From positions 496,001-560,000 of the forward strand of contig NZ_JACYXJ010000001.1 of NCBI RefSeq assembly GCF_014842925.1: DNA of 64,000 bases. Reading direction: 5' to 3'. Source of the stretch: Roseibium polysiphoniae (GTDB taxonomy: Bacteria; Pseudomonadota; Alphaproteobacteria; Rhizobiales; Stappiaceae). The notes beneath the pieces were generated by a model, which was not told the DNA's origin, searched no databases, and saw only the letters and a program-made list of their open reading frames with translations. Made by a program: the position numbers and the translations under genes. Shown here in pieces: positions 1-8,547 of this stretch. Numbering within the stretch: the first letter of the stretch is position 1; every line of letters starts with the position of its first letter.

Positions 1-1232
1 CCGGCATTCCGCTGGCGTTCGTGACGCTGCTCGTTGCCCTGGTGTTCGCCCTTGGCTGGTTCGGGCCGATGGTCGTTCCCCTGATCACGAGCCGGGTCTA
101 CACCTTCGTATCGTCATTCGTCTTTGTTTCCGTGCCCATGTTTGTCCTGATGGCGGCCATTTTGGACCGATCGGGCATTGCGCGCGATCTCTTCGATGCG
201 ATGAAACTGCTGGGCGGGCGCCTGCGGGGCGGCGTCGCCATTCAGACCATCGTGGTGGCTGTCATTCTGGCGGCGATGAGCGGCATCATCGGCGGGGAGG
301 TTGTTCTGCTCGGCCTGGTCGCGCTGCCGCAGATGCTCCGGCTTGGCTATGACAAGAAGCTCGCGATCGGCGTGGTCTGCGCAGGCGGTGCACTCGGCAC
401 GATGGTGCCACCGTCCATCGTGCTCATCATCTATGGTCTGACCGCGAACGTCTCCGTCGGCGATCTCTTCACCGCCGCCTTTATCCCCGGCCTCATGCTG
501 GCGAGCTTTTATGTGGCCTATGTGCTGATCCGGGCCTACCTGAACCCGGCCATTGCCCCCATTCCCGACGAAGAGCCTGTTTCCATAGGTGAAAAGCTTC
601 GGCTCCTGAAAGGCTTGTTCCTGCCTCTGCTGGTCGTGGCCGGTGTCCTAGGCTCGATCTATGGCGGCGTGGCAAGCATCACCGAAGCCTCGGCTGTCGG
701 CGTCGCCGGCGTGCTTGTATCCACCATCTTGCGCGGCGAATTCTCGCTCGGCCTGCTGAAAGGGGCGGCGCTGCAGACCCTTCAGACCGTCGGCATGATC
801 GTCTGGATCGGGATCGGAGCCAGTGCCCTGGTTGGCGTGTTCAACCTGATGGGCGGCATCAAGTTCGTTTCGGCGCTGATCACCGGCATCTCGGACGATC
901 CGACCATCATATTGCTGTTCATGATGCTGATCCTGTTCGTCCTCGGCATGTTCCTGGACTGGGTTGGCATTGCCCTTCTGACCATGCCAATCTTCGTGCC
1001 GATCATCACGCAGCTTGGCTACGACCCCGTCTGGTTCGGCGTGCTCTTTTGCATGAACATGCAGGTGTCTTTCCTGTCGCCGCCATTTGGGCCCGCGGCC
1101 TTCTATCTGAAGAGCGTCGCGCCTCCGGACATATCGCTGGGAACCATCTTCCGGTCGCTCCTGCCATTCATCGCCATGCAGATGCTGGCACTGGCCATTC
1201 TGATTGCAGCGCCCTGGATCACCGGCAGGTAA
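1..1232 (+). CDS. TRAP transporter large permease (DctM family), 5'-truncated by window
   Basis: The inner-membrane large subunit of a tripartite ATP-independent periplasmic transporter, which drives uptake of an organic acid or similar solute with a sodium or proton gradient. About 409 residues are visible and the frame is open to the window edge, so the first 15-30 residues lie upstream. The internal GTG at 21 falls inside a membrane helix and is unlikely to be the start. The protein is almost entirely hydrophobic helices, with the family's glycine-rich stretch MSGIIGGEVVLLG near residue 95 and the conserved GALGTMVPPSIVLIIYG near residue 130, repeated in a divergent form (MQVSFLSPPFGPAAFYL) near residue 355. 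Such internal pseudo-symmetry is typical of DctM. The periplasmic binding protein and small permease are presumably upstream. Substrate cannot be read from this subunit. A hairpin terminator follows the stop. Confidence 0.93.
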   Translation, partial: GIPLAFVTLLVALVFALGWFGPMVVPLITSRVYTFVSSFVFVSVPMFVLMAAILDRSGIARDLFDAMKLLGGRLRGGVAIQTIVVAVILAAMSGIIGGEVVLLGLVALPQMLRLGYDKKLAIGVVCAGGALGTMVPPSIVLIIYGLTANVSVGDLFTAAFIPGLMLASFYVAYVLIRAYLNPAIAPIPDEEPVSIGEKLRLLKGLFLPLLVVAGVLGSIYGGVASITEASAVGVAGVLVSTILRGEFSLGLLKGAALQTLQTVGMIVWIGIGASALVGVFNLMGGIKFVSALITGISDDPTIILLFMMLILFVLGMFLDWVGIALLTMPIFVPIITQLGYDPVWFGVLFCMNMQVSFLSPPFGPAAFYLKSVAPPDISLGTIFRSLLPFIAMQMLALAILIAAPWITGR

Positions 1233-1254
1233 CCTGGCGGACGCAAAGACGACC

Positions 1255-1290
1255 GGCCATCGCTCAGACCGAGCGGTGGCCTTTTTCTTT
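1255..1290 (+). terminator. Rho-independent terminator of the TRAP permease gene
   Basis: An 11-bp stem GGCCATCGCTC / GAGCGGTGGCC with one T-G wobble and loop AGACC is followed by TTTTTCTTTT. It starts 22 bases after the TRAP permease stop codon. Confidence 0.85.
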
Positions 1291-2072
1291 TGTTCAGCCG
1301 GCATTTGGGGCAGATGATTACGACGGCTCGCTTGTCATTGACCAGGTCGACAAGGGCGCTTTCCGGTTCAGGACGACCCTCTGGCTCACCATGACGGGGA
1401 TGGGTTTAACGAACCTTCAAAAAGCCGGTTTACCCATCTTCGCACCCTCTCCATGTGACCTTGAAACCTGGGACACGCACCTGTCCGGGCGTCTGGATCT
1501 TCAACCCGAATTCTTTGGATTGGCGAATGGGATTGCCAACCGGGTAAAGCGATCCCGGTCAGCCGGTAACGGAGTCGCCCCCCTGGCAGCGGCTTATGCA
1601 TGGAGAACTCTCAAGGCTGCCTATCTTGTAAGACGGTAGTGGTTTGGGATGTCGGTTGCGAATTGAACTCATGACCAGCTTGGGGCCAGAAGCGGACTGA
1701 CGGCTTGCGGGCAATGATGAGGGAAAGCTGCCATTTGACTTGATCGTGCTGATTGTCTCTTTTGATCGAGATAAGGATGCTGACATTGGATCGGGTCGTT
1801 GTTGGGAGGCAATATGTTTGGCTTAGATGATTGCACGCAACCTCAACGTGTTCCAAAGAATTTTCGAGGGAACTGATCAAGGTGGACATTACAAAATGAT
1901 GATGGGAGAGGATTACGTTGCTCTTCCGGCCACGGGTGCGGATGAACCGCGTACAAATGTTGTGACTATAGCAGAGGGTGCAGCAATTGTTGAGCAAGGC
2001 GTTGAACACTGCGCTTTTTGACGGTGCAAGCTTGCGCAAAAGAGTGAGCAGTCAATATAGCGAGCGTCCCTA
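1291..2072. other. Gene-poor stretch, nothing recognised
   Basis: About 780 bases between the TRAP terminator and the DUF2971 gene. Open frames exist on both strands (up to about 196 codons, overlapping the TRAP gene end), but none has a recognisable protein, plausible ribosome site or typical composition. Base composition falls toward AT from about 1700, matching the accessory genes that follow. I see no transposase remnant or tRNA fragment. Confidence 0.5.
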
Positions 2073-2924
2073 GTGAAACATTTTTATGAGGCCGTACAGG
2101 GGCAGATTCTGTACCACTACACTTCTGTCGAGGCAGCAGAAGCTATTCTTCAAAGCAATGTGCTGCGCTTATCAGAATTTTCGATGATGAATGATAAGTC
2201 CGAGTATCTATATGCAAAGTCAAAATTCATAGAAGCATATCAAAATCGCGAAGTCTGGATCGAAGAAGTGCCCCGGTTCTTGGTGAATATCAAATTGATT
2301 ACCCACGAACCAGCGACTGTTATGATGATCGGTTGCTTCACCGAAGACCCGGACGATGCTGGACTATGGGACAGATATGCGGATGGGGGCAAAGGCTGTG
2401 TACTGGGGCTCGATGCCTATTGGCTCGCTGAGCGCGCCGGTATTGCAATTAGACGTGTTTCTTATGATCCCGACTATCTGCGAGATTTTGTGAATGCCGG
2501 CCTTGCGATGCTGCAAAGCCGGTATGAAGAAAATCCGGAGGACCGCGATGAACTGGCGGAACTCGCGACTTGGTTTGTACTTGATCTATACGCATTCAAG
2601 GACCCACGGTTTCGCTCGGAAATGGAGATACGCATATCTCGGCTGACGATCACTGATAGCAAAGCGGAGTACGGGCTATTCGATTCGGGTGGAAACCGCA
2701 GCGACGGGGATGAAACACCTGCGTTGGCTGTTCAACAAAGAGAGGGTCATTATGGCCCCGTACGCTTCGTAGAATTACCGCTGTGGGAAGAAAGTTATCG
2801 TACCGCCGTCAAATCGGTTGGGTTTGGGCCGAATGTTGATCCGGGCATGGAGGCACGCGTGAAAGCTTCGGCGTCCGCGCTCGGTGACATAACTAACTGG
2901 CGCTCCGATCTCCCCTTGCGTTGA
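2073..2924 (+). CDS. DUF2971 domain-containing protein
   Basis: A 283-residue soluble protein of the DUF2971 family, whose function is not established. Seen: N-terminal YHYTSVEAAEAIL (residues 14-26), then FSMMNDKSEY, and the family hallmark FTEDPDDAGLWDRYADGGKG near residues 90-109. There is no signal peptide or membrane segment. The H-Y pair in an N-terminal YHYT motif is reminiscent of ADP-ribosyltransferase-like folds such as DarT, but this is only a resemblance. The start is a GTG with a weak upstream GAGCG, so the true start could differ slightly. Codon use is AT-richer than the flanking metabolic genes. It converges on a HEPN-like gene 38 bases away. The family occurs sporadically in accessory regions, and a defence or toxin role is inference. 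Confidence 0.8.
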   Translation: MKHFYEAVQGQILYHYTSVEAAEAILQSNVLRLSEFSMMNDKSEYLYAKSKFIEAYQNREVWIEEVPRFLVNIKLITHEPATVMMIGCFTEDPDDAGLWDRYADGGKGCVLGLDAYWLAERAGIAIRRVSYDPDYLRDFVNAGLAMLQSRYEENPEDRDELAELATWFVLDLYAFKDPRFRSEMEIRISRLTITDSKAEYGLFDSGGNRSDGDETPALAVQQREGHYGPVRFVELPLWEESYRTAVKSVGFGPNVDPGMEARVKASASALGDITNWRSDLPLR

Positions 2925-2962
2925 CGATCAATCTCCAAGATTGCAGAGCAATTTTTCAAAAC

Positions 2963-3670
2963 TTATTCTCCACCAGAAGGTGGCTCCATGTTTGGATCAT
3001 CTCTGGGGAAATCATCCGCATCAAAGTACGGATCTTCTGTCCATCCTTCTTCTTCCGCAATCATTTGCCGCATTATAACCGAAGTCCAATGGGCCAGACA
3101 CGAATGTGCCCGGTCAAATTCCGTAAACAAAAGTCCCTGATCGTATCCGACCCGATCATAGGTTTTGAGTTTTCCGAAGGCTTGATGTTTGGAAGTCCCA
3201 AAACGAAAGAGGTCACCAGCCGGATCGATCGCGTGCAGGTTTTCAACCAATCGATCTGCAAATTTCAAACGTTTGTCATCTGCTATGGCATAACCGTTCT
3301 CGATCAGGAAACTTCTGCCACGGGACCATAGTGAACCCAAATCGTGGGTGAATGTGAGATTGTTTTCTGCAGCACCCGTCTTCCAAGCAATCATTTGAAG
3401 CAAAGATTTGAGCTGTAGTTCCATAGTTTGCCGGATGAGATGGCAAATGGGTGCAGTCCAATTTCCCAAGTGCGGATTGCTCAATTGTTCAGCGATCAAA
3501 GCATCAGTAGCCAACTTGTAATCGTCCGAGGCTAATCCATAATCCCAGTCTGCATTATGATTTTCAACGTAACTGATGCTTGGTTTTTGCGCTTCGTGTT
3601 CTTTGCTCGGTCCGGACCAAATTTCATAGTGAAATCGCGCGTCCTGTGAAACTGGGGGTTTTCTCGCCAT
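2963..3670 (-). CDS. HEPN-like hypothetical protein
   Basis: A 235-residue soluble protein with no signal peptide. Residues about 75-110 carry the pattern of a HEPN-type helical core (HLIRQTMELQLKSLLQMIAW), followed by THDLGSLW and later DLFRFGTSKHQAF, a combination common in HEPN and abortive-infection-type proteins. The R-x4-6-H ribonuclease motif of active HEPN RNases is not obvious, so nuclease activity should not be assumed. The C-terminus is acidic and low in complexity. The ribosome site is weak (AGAAAAG just before ATG). It is convergent with the DUF2971 gene, and both sit between a gene-poor stretch and a tRNA gene. The family assignment is by eye and moderate. Confidence 0.6.
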   Translation of the reverse strand: MARKPPVSQDARFHYEIWSGPSKEHEAQKPSISYVENHNADWDYGLASDDYKLATDALIAEQLSNPHLGNWTAPICHLIRQTMELQLKSLLQMIAWKTGAAENNLTFTHDLGSLWSRGRSFLIENGYAIADDKRLKFADRLVENLHAIDPAGDLFRFGTSKHQAFGKLKTYDRVGYDQGLLFTEFDRAHSCLAHWTSVIMRQMIAEEEGWTEDPYFDADDFPRDDPNMEPPSGGE

Positions 3671-4184
3671 CTTTTCTAGCGCCTTGGGTTGTCACATGCG
3701 CAACAGTGACCGCAGTGATGATAAAACCGGCTTGATATTAACTTAAGCGGTTTCCTCGCGTCCTCGAAAAATTGCGCAACATGTTTGACAATTGGGAAAC
3801 CAACGGTCGGCAATAGGCCGATTATTTGGACGAGCAGCTTTCAAAAATCGGCCGTTGGCGCAGCCGCAGCGAAAGATCGCTCTGTCCGCATCCCGGTCGT
3901 TTGTTCGACTCGCAACGAATGTCCGGTGGTGGAAGTTGAACCCAAGCAGCTGAATGACCGAATTGAGGGCGCTTAGCGGAAGCTGATAGGAGCGACATCA
4001 AATGGCTGCTCTGGTCCGAAAGCAACAAATTGCCCAAACTTAAAACTGGATGCCAAGTGAAGTTGCGCGTTTTGCCAAACGAAGTTGCGCGCTGCACTAT
4101 CGCGAAAAAGCCATGGGCAGGCCGATCAAAGGTTGACCGGAGTTCGATCAACCTATCGATGAAAATGCCAAAATGTTCGGAAAA
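3671..4184. other. Gene-poor stretch between HEPN-like gene and tRNA-Pro, with short repeats
   Basis: No credible gene. Two adjacent copies of a 22-base unit beginning GCCAA and containing GAAGTTGCGCG lie at 4052-4091. An imperfect inverted repeat lies at 3800-3858 (CCAACGG and GGCCGATT on the left, AATCGGCCGTTGG on the right). GGGCAGGCCG at about 4116-4125 resembles the tRNA 3' portion but is too short to call an attachment site. Confidence 0.5.
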
Positions 4185-4261
4185 TGGTCGGGCAGGCCGG
4201 ATTTGAACCGACGACCCCTTCACCCCCAGTGAAGTGCGCTACCAGGCTGCGCTACTGCCCG
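4185..4261 (-). tRNA. trnP: tRNA-Pro (anticodon GGG), CCA encoded
   Basis: The reverse strand folds as a 77-base tRNA. The acceptor stem is CGGGCAG / CTGCCCG, with discriminator A followed by encoded CCA. The D-arm reads AGCGCAGCCTGGTAGCGC. The anticodon stem CTTCA/TGAAG encloses loop CTGGGGG, giving anticodon GGG, which reads CCC/CCU proline codons. The T-arm contains GGTTCAAATCC. The gene stands alone, and its 3' end faces the accessory DUF2971/HEPN patch, the usual side for integration at tRNA genes. Confidence 0.96.
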
Positions 4262-4305
4262 AACGGGACCTACCTAACCGGTTCGCTGCCTCAGCGCAAG
4301 GCGCT

Positions 4306-5580
4306 TCATGCGCCTTGGTCCACAGTTCTTGTGCGAGAGAAGTGCAGGCCGCGCGGCCGCTCGAGCCTGTCGGCCGCAATCAGGCCCCAGGCGAGGCCGT
4401 ACAGCATGTACATGTGCCGCCAGTGGTCCGTATCGATGATGATCGACAGGATCACATGGGCCACCAGAATGGCAAAGAGGCAATGGACGAAGGGGGTCCA
4501 GTCGCGGACCTTGAACAGCAGCGGCGTCAGGCGGGCGAGCGTCCAGCCGACCAGCAGCAGATAGACCGTGCCGCCGAGCCAGCCATAGGTGGTGAACCCC
4601 TTCAGATAGACATTGTGCTCATCCTCGGGGAAATACTTGTTGAACTCCAGCGCTCCCAGGCCGAGCGGATGTTCCATCACCAGCTGGAAGCCAAGGGCAT
4701 AGCGGGCAAAGCGGCCAAGACGCGCGCCGTCATAGTCCTGCACAAGGCGCGCGCGCTGCTCGAACATTTCCGCGACGCTGTCAATGGACAGGGCAACGCC
4801 GAGGAGCGCAATGAGCGCGACGATGCCGAGGGCGCCGAGCGCCAGAAGGCGCAGCCGGCGGACCGCCTTTTGCTCGGTGATGAGCGCCAGAAGGTAGACG
4901 ATCATCGAGGCTGCCGCGAGCACGACCCAGGCGCCGCGCGAAAAGCTGAGAAAGATCGCCAGCACCAGGATCGCGAGCGCCGGCAGATAGGCGAGAGACA
5001 GGCGCAAGGGCTGCGTCAACAGCCGCTGGATCAGGATGACGGTGGGCAGGGCCAGGAACGGGCCGAAGACATTGGGGTCCTGAAAGGTGCCGCGCGCCCG
5101 ATCATAGAGCGTGAAGAAATCGGCGCCGGGAAACAAGTGAAAATAGCCGGCGATGCCGAACAGTGACACGAGCACGGCACTGGCCAGATAGCCCTTTTCG
5201 ATCAGCTGATAACGCTCTGGCCGTTCTGCCAGAATGGCGGCATAAAAGATCGCCGTGATGGCGAGAAAGCCTGAAACGGCAATATAGATGATGGCATCGT
5301 CCATCTCCCGCGCCAGCGGGATCGCGGCAATGCCGCCGGTGATGTAGAGCATCATGCAGACGATCAGCGGACCGAACTCGCGCCGCAGCTTCAGGTCGAA
5401 GGCAAGCCAGACGACGGTCAGGCCGACCATATAGAGCTCGTAAGGGGCAGGTTCGCGGATCACGAACCCGGACAGAAAGGCGGCCAGCCACAGGGCTCCG
5501 TCACCGATGCTGCTTGCGCGCACCGGAAGCCGTGGCCGGACGGTGCCAATCGTCCGGGGATCTGCGGTCCCCATGCTCAA
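4306..5580 (-). CDS. O-antigen ligase/polymerase family protein (Wzy-like)
   Basis: A 424-residue inner-membrane protein with about 10-12 hydrophobic helices and a Wzy_C-type periplasmic loop. The conserved stretches FLSFSRGAW (about 220) and DEHNVYLKGFTTYGW in the C-terminal third are typical of O-antigen ligase/EPS polymerase relatives. Role: polymerises lipid-linked repeat units at the periplasmic face in a Wzx/Wzy-type pathway. Its ATG overlaps the stop of the preceding glycosylphosphotransferase gene by four bases (ATGA), so the two are translationally coupled. It is the last gene of a four-gene minus-strand operon. In a holdfast-like locus it would take the HfsC-type polymerase role. 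Ligase and polymerase cannot be distinguished by sequence alone. No flippase (Wzx) gene is present in the window. Confidence 0.85.
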   Translation of the reverse strand: MSMGTADPRTIGTVRPRLPVRASSIGDGALWLAAFLSGFVIREPAPYELYMVGLTVVWLAFDLKLRREFGPLIVCMMLYITGGIAAIPLAREMDDAIIYIAVSGFLAITAIFYAAILAERPERYQLIEKGYLASAVLVSLFGIAGYFHLFPGADFFTLYDRARGTFQDPNVFGPFLALPTVILIQRLLTQPLRLSLAYLPALAILVLAIFLSFSRGAWVVLAAASMIVYLLALITEQKAVRRLRLLALGALGIVALIALLGVALSIDSVAEMFEQRARLVQDYDGARLGRFARYALGFQLVMEHPLGLGALEFNKYFPEDEHNVYLKGFTTYGWLGGTVYLLLVGWTLARLTPLLFKVRDWTPFVHCLFAILVAHVILSIIIDTDHWRHMYMLYGLAWGLIAADRLERPRGLHFSRTRTVDQGA

Positions 5581-7211
5581 TAGGCGTTCTCTGTGTTGAA
5601 CAGGCTGAAGGGGGTCATGAAGAGGATCTTCAGGTCAAACAGGATCGACCAATTCTCGATGTAGTAGACATCGCATTCGACCCGCTTCTGGATTTTTTCC
5701 GGCCGGTCGACCTCGCCGCGCCAGCCGTTGATCTGGGCCCATCCGGTCACGCCGGGCTTCACCTTGTGGCGGGCAAAATAACCGTCGACCACTTCGTCCC
5801 AGGTGTGATTGTCCGTATGGGCGTTGACCGCATGAGGGCGGGGACCGACGAGGGACAGGTCACCACGCAGAACGTTGAACAGCTGAGGCAATTCATCGAT
5901 GGAACTCTTGCGGATGAAGCGTCCGACCCGGGTGACCCGGCTGTCGTTCCGGGTGACAACCGACTTGGCGTCAGGATCGGCCATTTCCGTGTACATGGAG
6001 CGGAACTTCAAAACATCGATGATCTCGTTGTTGAAGCCGTAGCGCTTCTGGCGGAAGAACACAGGCCCCTTGCTGTCCAGCTTGATGGCAATCGCAGCCG
6101 CGATCATGACCGGAAACAGGGCGATGAGGGCCAGGCTCGCAAACACGACGTCGAACACGCGCTTGGCGACCATGTCCCAGTCGGTGATCGGCTTTTCCAC
6201 CACGTCAACGAAGGGAACCGTGCCGATGAAGGACGCGCCGCGGTTTCTGAAGCGGATCTTGTCCGTATGGGCCGACAGGCGAATGTCGACGGGCAGCACC
6301 CAAAGCCGGCGCAGCAGCTGCAAGACTCGCTGTTCGGCCCGCAGCGGAATACAGACGATCAGCATGTCGATCCGGGCAAGGCGCGAGAACTCGACCAGGG
6401 CCGAAATGTTGCCAAGCTTCGGATAACCGGCCACGACCGGCGGGGAGCGGTCGTTGGCACGGTCATCGAAGATACCGCAAATGCGGATATCATTGTCGGA
6501 CTGGGATTCCAGTTCATGGATCAGGTCGGCTGCTGCCGTGCCGCCGCCGACGATGATGGCGCGGCGCTCCAGGCGGCCGCTTTCCATCCAGTGGCGGACG
6601 ATGCGATAGACCACGAGACGGGCGCTCACGAGCCCGGTCATTCCGAGGACGAACCACGCGCCGATCCAGTTCTGGGACAGGCCGGACCCGAGACCCGTGG
6701 TCATCTGAATGAGGAAGATCATGGCAAAGACGAGCGTCCAGCCAGCGCCGATCCGGCCGATCTGGGACAGGCCCCGTCGCATGACGGACACCTGATAGGC
6801 GTCGGAGGCCTGAAAGAAGGCGAGGGAGAACAGCATGGCAATCGCCACGGCAATGCCATGGACCAGGCCTAGCTGCGTCGCACCCGCCTCGGTCATGGCT
6901 GCGATGACGCCGGTGGCGGCGATAAGCACCATGTCCACCAGGCGAACGGTTCCCGTCAGGACTGGCACCGATACGCCGTCATCATGCAGGGATTCTGCAA
7001 TTTCCTGTGCCTCGTTCGACAGGCCGCCGCTGGCCGGCGAGTGGACCGAAGGCCCGGACGGCGCCGAATTGGTCTCATGGCTCATTGGCGCGGTCGGCTC
7101 TGCGCCGGTCCGGCGCAGGCCGCTTGTCAACCTGCTCCTCAGATCAGGGGCTGACCGAAAGGTGGAGTTTGGCTCTGAAGAACTGTCTGCTTCTGGCGCC
7201 AGGTTTTTCAT
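5577..7211 (-). CDS. Undecaprenyl-phosphate sugar phosphotransferase (WcaJ/HfsE type)
   Basis: A 544-residue initiating enzyme that transfers a sugar-1-phosphate (often glucose) from a nucleotide sugar to undecaprenyl phosphate, the first step of repeat-unit assembly. After a polar N-terminus of about 90 residues come four membrane helices, a Rossmann-like CoA-binding domain (AIIVGGGTAAADLI), and a fifth hydrophobic segment. The catalytic bacterial sugar transferase domain follows, with KFRSMY, SSIDELPQL, GDLSLVGPRP and KPGVTGWAQINGWRG all intact. The length fits full-size polyprenyl glycosylphosphotransferases. The start codon shares one base with the stop of the GT4 gene (TAATG), so translation is coupled. 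The acidic, Pro/Ser-rich N-terminal extension is longer than in many family members. The substrate sugar is not deducible. Confidence 0.93.
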   Translation of the reverse strand: MKNLAPEADSSSEPNSTFRSAPDLRSRLTSGLRRTGAEPTAPMSHETNSAPSGPSVHSPASGGLSNEAQEIAESLHDDGVSVPVLTGTVRLVDMVLIAATGVIAAMTEAGATQLGLVHGIAVAIAMLFSLAFFQASDAYQVSVMRRGLSQIGRIGAGWTLVFAMIFLIQMTTGLGSGLSQNWIGAWFVLGMTGLVSARLVVYRIVRHWMESGRLERRAIIVGGGTAAADLIHELESQSDNDIRICGIFDDRANDRSPPVVAGYPKLGNISALVEFSRLARIDMLIVCIPLRAEQRVLQLLRRLWVLPVDIRLSAHTDKIRFRNRGASFIGTVPFVDVVEKPITDWDMVAKRVFDVVFASLALIALFPVMIAAAIAIKLDSKGPVFFRQKRYGFNNEIIDVLKFRSMYTEMADPDAKSVVTRNDSRVTRVGRFIRKSSIDELPQLFNVLRGDLSLVGPRPHAVNAHTDNHTWDEVVDGYFARHKVKPGVTGWAQINGWRGEVDRPEKIQKRVECDVYYIENWSILFDLKILFMTPFSLFNTENAY

Positions 7212-8440
7212 TATCTGTTGCTCGATCTGGCATAAACGGATTGGGCCGATGACGTCGATGAAACGCTTGCGGCGGGGGCTGAAATGGGTTTGTCAGTTGG
7301 CAATTGTCCGCGGACCTGCTGGTAGAGCGTCGTAATGCGATCGCTCATCAGGTCGATGGAGAATGTCTCGGCAAGGCAGCTGCGCTGCTCAACTGCAGCA
7401 GCCTGCATCGCCTCCGGGTTGGCCATCGCCCGTTCCATGGCGGTGGTCAGCTTGTCGATGTGACCCGGTTCGATCAGACGCGAGGCATAGCGGCCGAAAA
7501 TCTCCGGAATGCCGCCGACACGGGTGGCGATCAGCGGCCGCTGTGCGGCAACCGTTTCCAGAATGATGTAAGGCATCGCCTCAGCCCGCGACGGCACCAC
7601 CACGCATTTTGCCATGCGGAAGGCCTGACGCGCCGGCAGTGCACCATGGAAGGTGACAGTGTCGCTCAGGCCAAGCGTCTCGACCATCTTGCGATATCGG
7701 GTCTCGTCCGGACCCTCGCCGACAATATGTGCCGTCGGCGCTTTGCCGGTCTTGAGCTTGATGTTGTGGAGCGCGTCAATGAAGAGATCGGTGCCCTTCA
7801 GATCGCGCAGCATGCCGATGTAAAGAAAGTCCGCAGCGTCCTCATTCTCGGAGACCGGAGAAAATTCGCTCGGCTGAAGACCGTTGTAGACGACCCGGGC
7901 CGGGGCCTGCGGGTGACCAACCTTGGTTTCAAACGCGGCATATTCATAGTCGGATACGAAGATCAACCCGTCCGTCAAACGCGACAGGAGGCGCTCGATG
8001 GTGTGATAGACGCGTCCTTCCAGCCGGTTTGGATCGTAGTGGAGGCTGCCGCCATGCGGGCAGTAGATCCGGGTGACTTCCTGGCCCTGAAAGCGCAGCA
8101 ACGTTCCGATGGTCCGCACATACGCGCCGCCCTTGGCGCCATGGCCATGAAGAACGTCGGGCTTGAGGCTGCGAATATGTCTGTAAAGGTCACGTGTCGC
8201 ACGCAGGTCTTGAAGCGTGAGTTGACGCTGCATCGGAAACTTTGCGACGCCGAGCGAAAGCTGCGGGCGCAGGTCTTCGACGATGGCATTGTCGTAGTCA
8301 CTGCCGGACGTGCTGTCACAGATCAGGCCGACTTCATGACCTGCCGCTGCCTGGCTGGTCGCGAGGTCCTTGATGTGCCTGAATATGCCGCCGATCGGCG
8401 AGCGTACGCAGTGAATGATCCGGAGCGGATCCTTGGTCAT
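7211..8440 (-). CDS. Glycosyltransferase family 4 protein
   Basis: A 409-residue cytoplasmic GT-B glycosyltransferase. The N-terminal half has SPIGGIFRHIKDLA, the acceptor-side glycine loop. The C-terminal half has DFLYIGMLRDLKGTDLFIDAL and the GT4 signature MPYIILETVAAQRPLIATRVGGIPE, with the donor-binding E-x7-E arrangement. Role: adds a sugar to the undecaprenyl-linked intermediate of the polysaccharide made by this operon. A ribosome site GGGAG stands seven bases before ATG. It follows the exporter lipoprotein gene by 107 bases and is coupled to the WcaJ-type gene. The last 40 residues are Ser/Ala-rich and look disordered. Donor and linkage are unknown. Confidence 0.92.
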   Translation of the reverse strand: MTKDPLRIIHCVRSPIGGIFRHIKDLATSQAAAGHEVGLICDSTSGSDYDNAIVEDLRPQLSLGVAKFPMQRQLTLQDLRATRDLYRHIRSLKPDVLHGHGAKGGAYVRTIGTLLRFQGQEVTRIYCPHGGSLHYDPNRLEGRVYHTIERLLSRLTDGLIFVSDYEYAAFETKVGHPQAPARVVYNGLQPSEFSPVSENEDAADFLYIGMLRDLKGTDLFIDALHNIKLKTGKAPTAHIVGEGPDETRYRKMVETLGLSDTVTFHGALPARQAFRMAKCVVVPSRAEAMPYIILETVAAQRPLIATRVGGIPEIFGRYASRLIEPGHIDKLTTAMERAMANPEAMQAAAVEQRSCLAETFSIDLMSDRITTLYQQVRGQLPTDKPISAPAASVSSTSSAQSVYARSSNR

Positions 8441-8547
8441 GGTGCAGGCTCCCTGTTGCAGCCTCCAGGTTTCTTTTTGAACCCGTGAAGCTGAATGCCT
8501 GCACTGTAGAGAAGGGAGATGAGTCCCCGGTTAACCCAGGGACAGGA

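Noticed and set aside
648..1304. Long minus-strand frame antisense to the TRAP permease
   Set aside because: Composition typical of antisense frames in high-GC DNA (His/Gln/Asp-rich); overlaps a clear membrane protein gene.
1611..2039. 142-codon minus-strand frame in the gene-poor stretch
   Set aside because: No recognisable protein, no ribosome site, low-complexity segments; treated as noise.
4116..4125. GGGCAGGCCG as possible attachment-site duplicate of tRNA-Pro
   Set aside because: Only ten matching bases and no integrase; too weak to claim an att site.
4234..5166. Plus-strand frame opposite the Wzy-like gene
   Set aside because: Low-complexity Gln/Arg/Glu-rich translation, start inside the tRNA gene; shadow of the real gene.
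5514..6872. 452-codon plus-strand frame opposite the WcaJ-type gene
   Set aside because: No domain signature, Asp/His-rich translation; the minus-strand gene has every catalytic motif.
7304..8488. 394-codon plus-strand frame opposite the GT4 gene
   Set aside because: The GT4 frame carries all family motifs and coupled start/stop; the opposite frame has none.
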